Position numbers and translations under genes: made by a program. The notes below the pieces were generated by a model. That model did no database searches. It saw nothing but the letters and a program-made list of their open reading frames with translations, and was not told the origin of the DNA. 64,000 nt of DNA from Dellaglioa algida DSM 15638 (lineage in GTDB: Bacteria > Bacillota > Bacilli > Lactobacillales > Lactobacillaceae), in contig NZ_AZDI01000006.1 in assembly GCF_001434695.1 (NCBI RefSeq), forward strand, positions 1 to 64,000, in the 5' to 3' direction. Positions 27,635 to 36,400 of the stretch are shown in pieces (position 1 is the stretch's first letter; each line of letters starts with the position of its first letter).

Positions 27635-29239
27635 ATGTCACGCAAAAATAAAATTTTAATGGTGCTACTATTTATAGGTATCTCAATACTAACGGTTATG
27701 CCATTTTTACTAGAGCATAAAATAAATGTTAATGATGATTTTTTGTTTCATAAAAATAGGTTACTGTCTTATTACCATTCAGTTATGGTGAACAAGGATT
27801 TTCATCCCATGATTTTTGATGGTATGGCAAAAGGGTATGGGTATGCTACTGATTTATTTTATCCGTCCTACAGTTTACTACCATTTGTCTTATTCTATTC
27901 GTTGGGATTAGGCTTTATCGCATCATATTACTTATTAATTGGGACGTATACGTTTGCGACACTACTTGTGGGCTTCTACGCTGCGCAACACTTCTTTAAA
28001 AATAGGCGAACAGCATTGCTGGCAACAGTTGTCTATGCTTGTAGTACCTATCGATTGGGTGATTTGTTTATTCGTGGGGATTTGGGCGAGGCTGGTGCCT
28101 TTATCTTTTTACCGTTAGTTATTTTAGGATTTTATAAGGTCTATAAAAATGAAAAACACGGTATCCTAACATTAGCGCTAGGATTAGGGTTAGTCACAAG
28201 TATTCATCCCATGACTACACTAATCTGTGTCTATATCATAGGGATTATTAATATATATGTATTAATTAAAAAAGAAAAATCAATTGAATTTGTAAAACGA
28301 CAATTTGATGCTTATTTATTCGCCATTATATTAGCAAGCGCGACAGTTTTTCCAGTTTTAGAACAAATGGCGAGTGAAAAATATAATTTCATGGGACATC
28401 ATTCATTATGGGGGACCGGGCTAGATTTTTCTTTATCTAAACTAGTCTATGGATCAATGTCAAATGCGGCAGGCGTCTGGAATAATAGTTCTCCCAATGT
28501 TGGACCGCTTCTAATGTTGGCCGTGATTGTTGGCTTATTCATGTATAAAAGTAGTTTACCAATCATTAAACGCTTATTAATAATCACAACTCTGTTTATG
28601 GTTGGTTCAACTAACTTATTGATTTGGCCCATGCTTAAAGACTCATGGTTTTCAAATATTCAATTTGAATGGCGGATTCTAATTTTTGCGACATTATTTG
28701 GTAGTTTATTACTGGCGAAAATGTCAGAAACGAATCAACATAAGTATTTTAAATCGCTAATTTTTTTAATCCTGATGTTGGCGATGACGTTTAATTTTTC
28801 TGTATCAAATAATTTTAAAGCTAATAATTTAACTTTGACGAACCAGAATGTAACGAAAAAATATAATACTGCTATTGGTGGTGGCCTTGATTATCTACCT
28901 AAAGATATCAATTATAAGGTGCTACGTGAAAAAAAGAGTTCAGGATCCTTTGATTTTGACCAACCAACTATTGTTGTTTTCCCGAAAATTTATTATAAGG
29001 GGTACGTTATTCAGACGGATAAAAATAAAACTATTCCGACGTACGCGAGTCACGGGCTTGTGGCGGCAAAAATAATGCCTGGGAAAATGGTATATAAAGT
29101 GGTGTATAAGAAGACCTTGATTCAAAAAATATCTGGTTATATAACACTATTAAGTTGGTTAGCGGTAGGCATTTATTTAGGATTCATTTGGAAAAGACCG
29201 GTCGTTATTTTAGGTAATAAAGGGAGAAAAAATAAATGA
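27635..29239 (+). CDS. Polytopic membrane protein, GT-C/PTPS-related (YfhO-like) glycosyltransferase candidate
   Basis: 534 residues with about 11-12 membrane segments. The first outer loop contains NDDFLFHKNRLLSYYHSV, an acidic pair followed by His/Arg, as in lipid-linked-sugar-dependent GT-C transferases and the membrane family annotated as 6-pyruvoyl-tetrahydropterin synthase related. A C-terminal soluble part of about 90 residues (GGGLDYLPKD to VYKKTLIQK) lies before the last helix. It probably adds a sugar to a wall polymer, lipid or surface protein. The gene ends in ATGA, overlapping the next start. Confidence 0.7.
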   Translation: MSRKNKILMVLLFIGISILTVMPFLLEHKINVNDDFLFHKNRLLSYYHSVMVNKDFHPMIFDGMAKGYGYATDLFYPSYSLLPFVLFYSLGLGFIASYYLLIGTYTFATLLVGFYAAQHFFKNRRTALLATVVYACSTYRLGDLFIRGDLGEAGAFIFLPLVILGFYKVYKNEKHGILTLALGLGLVTSIHPMTTLICVYIIGIINIYVLIKKEKSIEFVKRQFDAYLFAIILASATVFPVLEQMASEKYNFMGHHSLWGTGLDFSLSKLVYGSMSNAAGVWNNSSPNVGPLLMLAVIVGLFMYKSSLPIIKRLLIITTLFMVGSTNLLIWPMLKDSWFSNIQFEWRILIFATLFGSLLLAKMSETNQHKYFKSLIFLILMLAMTFNFSVSNNFKANNLTLTNQNVTKKYNTAIGGGLDYLPKDINYKVLREKKSSGSFDFDQPTIVVFPKIYYKGYVIQTDKNKTIPTYASHGLVAAKIMPGKMVYKVVYKKTLIQKISGYITLLSWLAVGIYLGFIWKRPVVILGNKGRKNK

Positions 29240-29658
29240 TAAGACAAGCAACGAACGATGATATTGAAGAAATTGTTCAATTATGGTATCAGGTAAACGT
29301 GACTGCGCACGCTTTTATCTCTGAAGACTATTGGAAAAGTCATTTTGATGAGGTTAAAAAAATGTTGCCGCTCGCGGAAATAATTGTATATGAACAAAAT
29401 GGTGTAATTACAGGATTTGTTGGTCTGAATGACACCTATATTTCCGGCATATTTGTTTCATCTGATGTGCAGTCTAAAGGAATTGGGAAACAGTTATTAG
29501 ATTACGCAAAAAAGATAAAATCGGAATTAAGTTTAAATGTATATCAAAAAAACGAACGGGCAACTCATTTTTATTTAAGAGAAGGGTTTATAATTAAGTC
29601 AGAAGATATGGATACAGATAACAACGAAAAAGAATATTTAATGGTGTGGAAAAAATAA
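29236..29658 (+). CDS. GNAT-family N-acetyltransferase
   Basis: 140 residues. MIRQATNDDIEEIVQLWYQVN is the usual opening, and SSDVQSKGIGKQLLDYAK is the acetyl-CoA-binding motif A (Q-x-x-G-I-G). VYQKNERATHFYLREGF is motif B. GGGAG lies upstream inside the preceding gene, and the four-base overlap (ATGA) means translational coupling with the GT-C-like gene. Substrate unknown; a cell-envelope sugar or a small molecule is possible from context only. Confidence 0.85.
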   Translation: MIRQATNDDIEEIVQLWYQVNVTAHAFISEDYWKSHFDEVKKMLPLAEIIVYEQNGVITGFVGLNDTYISGIFVSSDVQSKGIGKQLLDYAKKIKSELSLNVYQKNERATHFYLREGFIIKSEDMDTDNNEKEYLMVWKK

Positions 29659-29666
29659 TTTAACTC

Positions 29667-29703
29667 AGAGATAAAGCCGTCTAACAGCTTTATCTCTTTT
29701 TTT
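29667..29703 (+). terminator. Terminator after the GNAT gene
   Basis: AGAGATAAAGC pairs with GCTTTATCTCT, nine-base loop, then seven T. Confidence 0.88.
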
Positions 29704-29728
29704 GTCATAAATGAATTAAATATTAAGG

Positions 29729-29784
29729 TTGCATATTAAAAAAATAAATGCTAAGTTAGTTACATAAGTAATTAACCAACTAAC
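29729..29784 (+). promoter_or_regulatory. Promoter and probable operator of the ytrA-type operon
   Basis: TTGCAT (29729-29734), 17-base spacer, TAAGTT (29752-29757). GTTAGTT (29755-29761) and AACTAAC (29778-29784) form an inverted repeat that starts in the -10, which suits autorepression by the GntR protein encoded next. Confidence 0.6.
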
Positions 29785-29800
29785 GAAAGTGGTGATAATT

Positions 29801-30172
29801 TTGTTTTTTGAATTTGATAATGAAACGCCTTTATATCGACAGATAGCTGAACAAATTGAAGAGGGTATCTTTACGGGTGTTTTCCCGGCCGAAAGCCAAG
29901 TACCGTCAACGACCGAGATTTCCCGGCAATTTAATATTAATCCAGCGACAGTTTTAAAAGGAATGAACCAGCTAGTAGAGAATGGTTTAATTGAAAAGAA
30001 AAGAGGACGTGGAATGTTTGTGACTAAGATGGCACAGGATCAGATAACGACTAAACGGCAAGCTGAATTTAATGATCATTACGTTGAAACGTTCATTAAG
30101 GAAGCACAAAAATTAAAGTTAACTAAGGCTGAACTAATCGCACTTATTGAGAGGAGTTATGATAATGAGTAA
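29801..30172 (+). CDS. GntR-family regulator, YtrA subfamily
   Basis: 123 residues from a TTG at 29801 with GGTG eight bases upstream; the two GTGs at 29789/29792 are part of that site. Winged helix FDNETPLYRQIAEQIEEGIFTG ... VPSTTEISRQFNINPATVLKGMNQLVENGLIEKKRGRGMFV, then a short C-terminal helix pair, which is the YtrA type without a large effector domain. These usually repress an ABC operon that they head, as here. The stop overlaps the start of the ATPase gene by eight bases. Confidence 0.88.
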   Translation: MFFEFDNETPLYRQIAEQIEEGIFTGVFPAESQVPSTTEISRQFNINPATVLKGMNQLVENGLIEKKRGRGMFVTKMAQDQITTKRQAEFNDHYVETFIKEAQKLKLTKAELIALIERSYDNE

Positions 30173-31037
30173 TTTAGAGACGAAGCATTTAACGAAGAAA
30201 TTTGGTAATCAAGTAGTGTTGGATGATTTAAATTTGAATCTTAAACCTAATACAATTTATGCATTATTAGGCCGTAATGGTGCGGGGAAGAGTACGTTGT
30301 TGAGCATTTTAGCTAATCATATCTTTGCCTCTAGTGGATCGGTTGTTTGGCAGGACAAGGAATTAACGGGTCGTGATCATCCAGTACAGGAATTTTATTT
30401 AATGTCAGAACATAATCTTTTTAACAAGTCAGATAGTTTAAAGAATATTATAAAGAAAACGACTTTATTACAGGGTACTTTTGATCAGACGTTAGCGGAT
30501 GAAATGTTACTCGCATTTAAGTTGGACCCTAAGAAAAAAGTCTCACAACTTTCAACGGGGTATCGTACAATTTTTAAAACGATTGTTGCACTGAGTGTAC
30601 CCGCGGAATATGTTTTCCTAGATGAACCTATTCTGGGGTTGGATGCTAATCATCGAGTTATGCTGTACCGTTATATTTTGAAAGCCTATGAAAATAGGGC
30701 GAGGACGATTGTTCTATCAACACATCTTGTTGAAGAAATTGCTAATTTGGTGGCACATATTTTGATATTAAAAGATGTAAAAATCATTGTTGATTCTGAC
30801 GTCGAGGATTTATTGGCAAAGAGTTATCAGATTAGTGGACCCAAAGAGGAAGTCCAGTTGTACTGTCAGGGTCTTCAAATTTTGGACGATGAACAGATTG
30901 GTACACTCTACACTTGTTACATATACGCCGACCTTCCTGCCAATCGCATTATTCCTGACAGTATTGTGATTAAACATAGTGATTTACAAGATAGTTTTAT
31001 CAAGTTAACCGAAGAGGAGCGTGAGTTAAATGTTTAA
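30165..31037 (+). CDS. ABC transporter ATP-binding protein (YtrB-like)
   Basis: 290 residues from the ATG at 30165, which has GAGGAG at eight bases; upstream in-frame starts are too close to that site. Walker A GRNGAGKST, signature LSTGYRTIFK (an atypical LSGGQ), Walker B YVFLDEPILGLD and H-loop STHLVEE. The LSTGYR form is common in YtrB/EcsA-type exporters. About 90 residues follow the ABC domain. It overlaps the permease gene by eight bases, so the three genes form one coupled operon. Confidence 0.87.
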   Translation: MSNLETKHLTKKFGNQVVLDDLNLNLKPNTIYALLGRNGAGKSTLLSILANHIFASSGSVVWQDKELTGRDHPVQEFYLMSEHNLFNKSDSLKNIIKKTTLLQGTFDQTLADEMLLAFKLDPKKKVSQLSTGYRTIFKTIVALSVPAEYVFLDEPILGLDANHRVMLYRYILKAYENRARTIVLSTHLVEEIANLVAHILILKDVKIIVDSDVEDLLAKSYQISGPKEEVQLYCQGLQILDDEQIGTLYTCYIYADLPANRIIPDSIVIKHSDLQDSFIKLTEEERELNV

Positions 31038-31779
31038 AGCAATGTTAAAGTATCGATTAACGGCCATTTGGCGTGATTTAATTATTGCATTTCTAATTAT
31101 AGAAGCATTTATGATTATTACTGAAATTATTTTGAGTATTAAACTTGCGGACTTTTCAGTTTTATCATCTACATTGGGCATTAGTTTGGCCGCCGGTGGG
31201 TTGATTGTGACGCAGGCGGACTTAATCATACTGTCATTTACAACGGCTCGTAAGCCATTTGATTTTGGTATTCTAAATGGTATATCTAGAAAAACGAGTT
31301 ATATCACGCAGTTGGTCAGCCTTTTCGGTAGCCAACTGGTGACATTTGTTATTTTTTACCCAATTATGGGAATCTTATTTAACAGTCGTTACTCGGGTAC
31401 CACGAATTTATTGGACCCTAAAATGATCATTGTAATTATCTTGGGTATTTGGAGCATAATGGCTGGTGCTATTGCCATCAGTAGCTTTGTAACTTTATTT
31501 GAACGTAAAATATGGTGGGTTGTTTTAGGTGCTTGGCTGGTTGTATCAAAACTATTTGAAGCATATATTCAACCCGTTATTGTGAACTTATTACCTGGAT
31601 GGCAGAATTATTATAATGATTTTAGCGGGATGGGAAGTATCGATGAACTTGATTTTGGACAGCCATATCTTTGGCTTATCGTACTAGTAAGTATCGTTAT
31701 TCCACTTGTCTTTGCAGGTGTTTGTCAATACTTCATGCAAACTAAACGTTTAACACTTAGCTTTAAACGTAATAAATAG
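31030..31779 (+). CDS. ABC transporter permease of the YtrA operon
   Basis: 249 residues with six membrane segments. FKAMLKYRLTAIWRDLI at the N-terminus, then hydrophobic stretches near 20-40, 50-75, 95-115, 135-160, 165-185 and 210-235. No strong domain match by eye beyond ABC-2-like permease. AGAGGAGCG precedes the ATG. Export substrate unknown; YtrA-type operons are often induced by cell-wall antibiotics in other Firmicutes, but this is only family knowledge. Confidence 0.75.
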   Translation: MFKAMLKYRLTAIWRDLIIAFLIIEAFMIITEIILSIKLADFSVLSSTLGISLAAGGLIVTQADLIILSFTTARKPFDFGILNGISRKTSYITQLVSLFGSQLVTFVIFYPIMGILFNSRYSGTTNLLDPKMIIVIILGIWSIMAGAIAISSFVTLFERKIWWVVLGAWLVVSKLFEAYIQPVIVNLLPGWQNYYNDFSGMGSIDELDFGQPYLWLIVLVSIVIPLVFAGVCQYFMQTKRLTLSFKRNK

Positions 31780-31788
31780 TCTATTAGT

Positions 31789-31822
31789 AAATCCTTTGGA
31801 GAGATTCCAAAGGATTTTTTTT
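31789..31822 (+). terminator. Terminator of the ytrA-type operon
   Basis: Perfect 12-bp stem AAATCCTTTGGA/TCCAAAGGATTT, loop GAGAT, T-run of eight. Confidence 0.92.
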
Positions 31823-31843
31823 GCCTAAAAATAAATATAGCGT

Positions 31844-31872
31844 TTGACATTATACTATGTAACGTATAGTAT
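31844..31872 (+). promoter_or_regulatory. Promoter and operator of the padR operon
   Basis: Consensus -35 TTGACA (31844-31849), 17-base spacer, -10 TAGTAT (31867-31872). ATACTAT (31852-31858) and ATAGTAT (31866-31872) form a perfect inverted repeat spanning the spacer and -10, fitting autorepression by PadR. Confidence 0.8.
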
Positions 31873-31894
31873 GTATTTTGAAGGGAGTGAGTTG

Positions 31895-32203
31895 ATGAAT
31901 AGTCAGTTAAAAAAAGGCATGTTGGAATATTGTGTGCTAGCTACTTTAAGAACATCGGATTCATATGGTTATCAAATTATTAAGGACACGTCGGGAGTCA
32001 TTGATCTTTCAGATTCAACTCTATATCCTATTTTGAAACGCTTGGAAAAACAAGAGGCTATTGAGAGTTACAGTGTTGAACATAATGGACGATTGCGAAA
32101 GTACTACCATCTAACCGAAACGGGGCTAGCGGATATTCAGGGATTTCTGGATGACTGGCAACAAGTAATGACGGTTTATGATTACATAAAAGGGGCTAAC
32201 TAA
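31895..32203 (+). CDS. PadR-family transcriptional regulator
   Basis: 102 residues from the ATG at 31895, with AAGGGAGTGAG about six to ten bases upstream; the longer in-frame start at 31844 lies in the promoter. The sequence LKKGMLEYCVLATLRTSDSYGYQIIKDTS ... STLYPILKRLEKQEAIESY ... RKYYHLTETG is the PadR winged helix of the short PadR-s2 type. It heads an operon with HAAS-domain membrane proteins, the usual partner. Stop and next ATG overlap by one base (TAATG). Confidence 0.92.
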   Translation: MNSQLKKGMLEYCVLATLRTSDSYGYQIIKDTSGVIDLSDSTLYPILKRLEKQEAIESYSVEHNGRLRKYYHLTETGLADIQGFLDDWQQVMTVYDYIKGAN

Positions 32204-32796
32204 TGGATAAAAGAAAATTTATTAAAAAATTGGATGAAGAACTCAATTTTTATCGAGTGATGGATGTTGATAATACGATTGCGTACTACGATGAGCTAAT
32301 CGATGACCGATTGGAGGCCGGCGAATCCGAAACCACTATTTTTACTAGTTTAGAAACACCGAACCAAATCGCCATGAGATTGGCGCTGATTGAGCGTCCA
32401 GGCGGACAGAAAAAACGGTCACCAGCGTTAACGGCATTAATTGTTGTTTTACTTATATTGGGATCACCATTATGGGGAAGTTTAGCGTTAACGGCTGCCA
32501 TTTTGATTGCAACGGGTTATCTTTTAATTTGGTTGGTACCAGCACTCGCCGGCATTTTTTTCGCATCATTTGTCTTGGGCGGAGTTGTTAGTTTGATACT
32601 GTCACCAGTCGTGATGGTTAATCAGGAATTTGTGATTGGCTTAATGCAATTTGGCATGGGATTTGTCATGATTGGCGTGGGTCTCTTATGTGGCGTAATG
32701 ACAAGATTCACAGCAAAATACTTAATCGCATATTCAGTTAGTTTAACGCGTTGGATAGGCCGGCTGTTAAGAAGAAAAATAGGATCGGCGGCTTAA
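32203..32796 (+). CDS. HAAS/DUF1700-family membrane protein
   Basis: 197 residues. Residues 1-65 are an HAAS-type cytoplasmic helical domain (KRKFIKKLDEELNFYRVMDVDNTIAYYDELIDDRLEAGES), which partners PadR regulators. Then come several membrane segments (about 72-92, 95-120, 130-150 and 155-175) and a basic tail RWIGRLLRRK. The likely role is to sequester or modulate PadR at the membrane. The C-terminal half resembles the next protein. Confidence 0.85.
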   Translation: MDKRKFIKKLDEELNFYRVMDVDNTIAYYDELIDDRLEAGESETTIFTSLETPNQIAMRLALIERPGGQKKRSPALTALIVVLLILGSPLWGSLALTAAILIATGYLLIWLVPALAGIFFASFVLGGVVSLILSPVVMVNQEFVIGLMQFGMGFVMIGVGLLCGVMTRFTAKYLIAYSVSLTRWIGRLLRRKIGSAA

Positions 32797-32797
32797 A

Positions 32798-33130
32798 ATG
32801 ATAAGACGATTACGACATAAATTGATGAGTATATTTTTAGTTACTATAGGCTACCTATTAATGTGGTTAATCCCAGTAGCCACAAGTGTCTTATCCTTAT
32901 CGTCAATTATTGTTGGTGTGTTTAGCGTATTTTTGTCGCCGCTTGTAGGTCTGAAACAAGGGTTACTAATTGGGTTAATGCAATTGGGGCTAGGGGCTAC
33001 AATGTTGGGTATTGGATTTCTAATGGCACCGGTGGCTTGGTATTCAGTCAGATATTTAATTAGATTCGTGGCAGGTTTAACGCACTTAGTAGGTGAGATT
33101 TTGAAAAGAAGATTAAAGGAGATTGTATAA
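32798..33130 (+). CDS. Membrane protein, paralogue of the C-terminal half of the HAAS protein
   Basis: 110 residues, no HAAS domain. It aligns by eye with the preceding protein: LSPLVGLKQGLLIGLMQLGLGATMLGIG against LSPVVMVNQEFVIGLMQFGMGFVMIGVG, and both end in a basic helix (LVGEILKRRLKE / WIGRLLRRK). It looks like a partial duplication of the membrane module. It begins two bases after the upstream stop with no strong separate ribosome binding site. Function unknown. Confidence 0.75.
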   Translation: MIRRLRHKLMSIFLVTIGYLLMWLIPVATSVLSLSSIIVGVFSVFLSPLVGLKQGLLIGLMQLGLGATMLGIGFLMAPVAWYSVRYLIRFVAGLTHLVGEILKRRLKEIV

Positions 33131-33131
33131 A

Positions 33132-33290
33132 ATGTTTGAATATATACGTCATAATTGGATTAAGATTAGTTTGTTCATGATTTGGTTTGGTGCCATTGTT
33201 ATGTTTAGCAGTTATGCGTTATCCGGGTTTAATTCAACGTTATTTGATTACACGGGTGCGCATGAATGGGGACGAACATTTTATTTTTAA
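33132..33290 (+). CDS. Small membrane protein, 52 residues, last gene of the padR operon
   Basis: ATG at 33132 with AAGGAG nine bases upstream, one base after the preceding stop. The protein starts MFEYIRHNWIKI, has one membrane helix (about 11-31), and a short polar outside tail containing DYTGAHEWGRTFYF. No family recognised. Its operon position suggests a role with the PadR/HAAS unit. Confidence 0.75.
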   Translation: MFEYIRHNWIKISLFMIWFGAIVMFSSYALSGFNSTLFDYTGAHEWGRTFYF

Positions 33291-33330
33291 ATAATGGTTA
33301 ATTAACATAGAAAGTTTAAATTGGTCTACT

Positions 33331-33385
33331 AAAAATACCCACGCATGAATCTAACGTTTATTAGGTTCATACGTGGGTATTTTAA
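33331..33385 (+). terminator. Terminator of the padR operon
   Basis: Stem of about 22 bp (33333-33354 with 33361-33382, one mismatch and one wobble), loop CGTTTA, ending GGGTATTTTA. Confidence 0.82.
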
Positions 33386-33395
33386 TAGCTTGAGT

Positions 33396-33409
33396 TGAAA
33401 TCGTTTACA
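33396..33409 (+). promoter_or_regulatory. cre (CcpA) box on the adhesin promoter
   Basis: TGAAATCGTTTACA fits the cre consensus TGNAANCGNTNNCA at every defined position and covers the -35 hexamer of the adhesin promoter. Confidence 0.75.
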
Positions 33410-33432
33410 AAAAAATAGCGTTAAGGTACACT
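33404..33432 (+). promoter_or_regulatory. Promoter of the giant adhesin gene
   Basis: -35 TTTACA (33404-33409), 17-base spacer, -10 TACACT (33427-33432), about 53 bases before the ATG. A short hairpin TGTACC/GGTACA with loop GGGGT (33438-33454) lies in the leader. Confidence 0.7.
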
Positions 33433-33484
33433 TTGCTTGTACCGGGGTGGTACATGGGTTATTGGATTACAGGGGGAATTAAAT

Positions 33485-36400
33485 ATGAAAAAGGGACTAA
33501 CAATCGCAACAACGGTTATTACGTTGTTTACACAGTTACCATTATCGTCTGTTTTTGCACAGGGGGTTAACAGAACGACCGAAACAACGACCGCAAAAGC
33601 GGCACCGTCGACTGCCGCTAAGTCAAAAACGGGTATGACGCGTGCCGGAGACGTTAATACAGATATTACCATTGAGGCTCAAAAAGATACAATTGAAGCC
33701 GGACAATGGGCTGATTTTAATCTGTATTTTAAAATGTCAGGTCGAGATACATCATTCACAAACGTTGATTTAAAAGTAACGTTACCAGACAATTTAGATG
33801 AGAATATGACGTTTACGCAAGATTTGGCTGAGCTTAAAATTGCGGGTGTCACACCAACTTACGATAAAGATAAGGGTATCTTGAATTATCATTTTGATAA
33901 ACTTGATGCAAGAACTGCTAATAAAGCAATTTTAAAAATTCAAACAACCAATGGAGCAATTTTACCTAATACAACTTTGAATGTGGCTGCGGCTTTCACT
34001 GGTACAGATCAAAATGGTGAAAGTAAGAGTTATGACTCAAAATCAGCAGTGAAAATTACGGCGGATAATAATTATGCTGCAACAAATAAACTAATTGGTA
34101 TTGAAGGCCAAACATATAATAATCCTAATCGTGGCGATATCGTTAATTACGGTGTCGGTATTAGTGCACCCAAAAAAGCATCGGGTGCACTTTATGTTAA
34201 AGAAGGATCAACAGTCAAGGCAACCTATACTTTAGGAGCAGGGTTAGACTATTACGGTGTAAAAGATGGGGCACAAGAGCCTAAAGTCAGCGCCGATGGT
34301 AGAACGTTAACTTGGGAATATACAGCACCAAGTTACGCAGAACAAAAGGCCGCAGCAACTAACTTCTTTGAAAAAAATGTCACAATTCAAGCTAAAGTTT
34401 CGGATACTGCGGCGTACTACTCACAAATTACGAATACAATGAGTTCAACGGCAACATTCCTTGACGGCAGCACAAATGATACAACACCAATTAAATCAGT
34501 TGTTATGGTTATGCCAAATGATCCAACGGATGTACCAATACCAACTCCTGGTGGATCCGCATTTCCAACTAATCATCTGGGTCCATCAAATGGAAATGGT
34601 GGAGTGGCATCAACCTCGTTAATAGATCCTGATATAACGGTTAATGATGATGCTTATCTGAGTTATGGACTAACGTTGTCATCGCAAACGGCGACATCAG
34701 CATCTTTTGGATTCGTATATTATAATATCTACTATAATATGGATAAACATTTAAATCTCGATAGTTTTACAACGGGTAATTTTTATTATATGCCAAATGG
34801 TAAATTGCCTACGTTTGGAGCAACTAAGGAGAAAGTTTCGTTTGCAATGTTAGTAAAATATGAAACTGACGGAAAAGTTGATGATAATTGGTCACTACTT
34901 AAGATGGATATGCAGACCAATGCTAAGTACTCACGTTCACAGCTGGGTATTCCAGAGGGGAAAAAGGTCGCAAATATTTGGTTATGGTTCCATGACAAAG
35001 ACTATACAAATGTTCCGGCAAACCGCGATGATGCGGCGGGAAGATTTTATGACGCTAATAATAAATTATTAAAGATGGCACCAGCTGGGTTATACAATAG
35101 CGGTATGAAAGTGAATACTACTATTGATAAAGGGTATACGGGTCAACTGAAAAACACCATGGACATGACCTTTTACGGTGCACAAGCACCTGCGGCAGAT
35201 GGAAATGAATATGTTAGTTATGTTGATTATGCGACACATACGTGGGCAGAGGCATTCCAAGGTGATTCCGGTAAAATTTACACAGATCGAATTGGACCTC
35301 GTCACGTTGAAGTTGCAGCTAAAACGACCGGTGAAACTAAAGTTGTTAAAGCTTCAGTTAGTCTATTAGATACTGTCGGAAGTACCGTTAATGAAGGTGA
35401 AAATACAGTTTTAACATCAATTGAAAATAATAAAGCATCAATTTCACCCTTAAATGGGCCTTATACAAGTTACGTTCTTTTACCAACTGGGGTCACATTT
35501 AAAGAGGCCGTTTCTTCAACTAAATACAGTGCTGAACTCTATGACAAAGATTATCAAGGTACTGGACGTCAAATGGTTAAAGTGACAATGGAAGATGGTA
35601 AGTTAGTTTCCGGTAGTTACTTGACGGGACAATTTAAAGTAGATATCTCTAAAGACGCAACACCTAATATGACATTTAATATGATTGGTACCATCGGTGA
35701 TACTGATTATACCGCGGTTAAACCAACAGGTGACACGGTTCTCTTAACGGATACCGTTAAGTCTGAAGATACGGATGATATTGATAAAGATGGCAAAACG
35801 GATACACCAATTGTTAAAACAGGTAATGCTTACGTCTTAAATAAAGCGTCTAATCTCGATATTAGCACAAGTATCAAAGGTGATAAGGATACTGGTTATG
35901 GCGATTTAGGTAATGTAACGGTTGGTAAAAAAGCCACTTACAAAGCAACTCTTAAAAATGATACTGACGAAAAAATAACATCAATGCAATTTTTAGATGT
36001 CTTACCTTCAATCGGAGATGCTAATATTACTGATGGCGCTGCTCGTAATTCAGCTTATGAAATGAAGTTAGATGGTGAAATTACACTACCAAGCGAGTGG
36101 GAAAATAAGATGACCGTGCTCTATAGCACTTCTAAGAATCCTAAACGTGCGGGTATCTTGGATAAAAATACCGTTTACCCAGCAGGTGCTGCTAAAATTG
36201 TTGATCCAGCAGGTGCTGAAGATGCAACTTGGGTAGCGGCTGACAAAGTGACTGATTGGTCAACCATTCATTCATACAAAATCACACTTAATGATGGCGT
36301 TGAATGGGCTCAAGGCAAAGGTGTAACGTTATCATTTGATTTAGTTGCCCCTAAAGAATCTGAAATTTCAGATTCAACGTTAATTAGTAATAAACCAGTT

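Noticed and set aside
33437-33484. In-frame upstream start (ATG at 33437 region) for the adhesin
   Set aside because: The extension MYRGGTWVIGLQGELN precedes a perfect signal peptide and lacks a ribosome binding site; GGGGG supports 33485.
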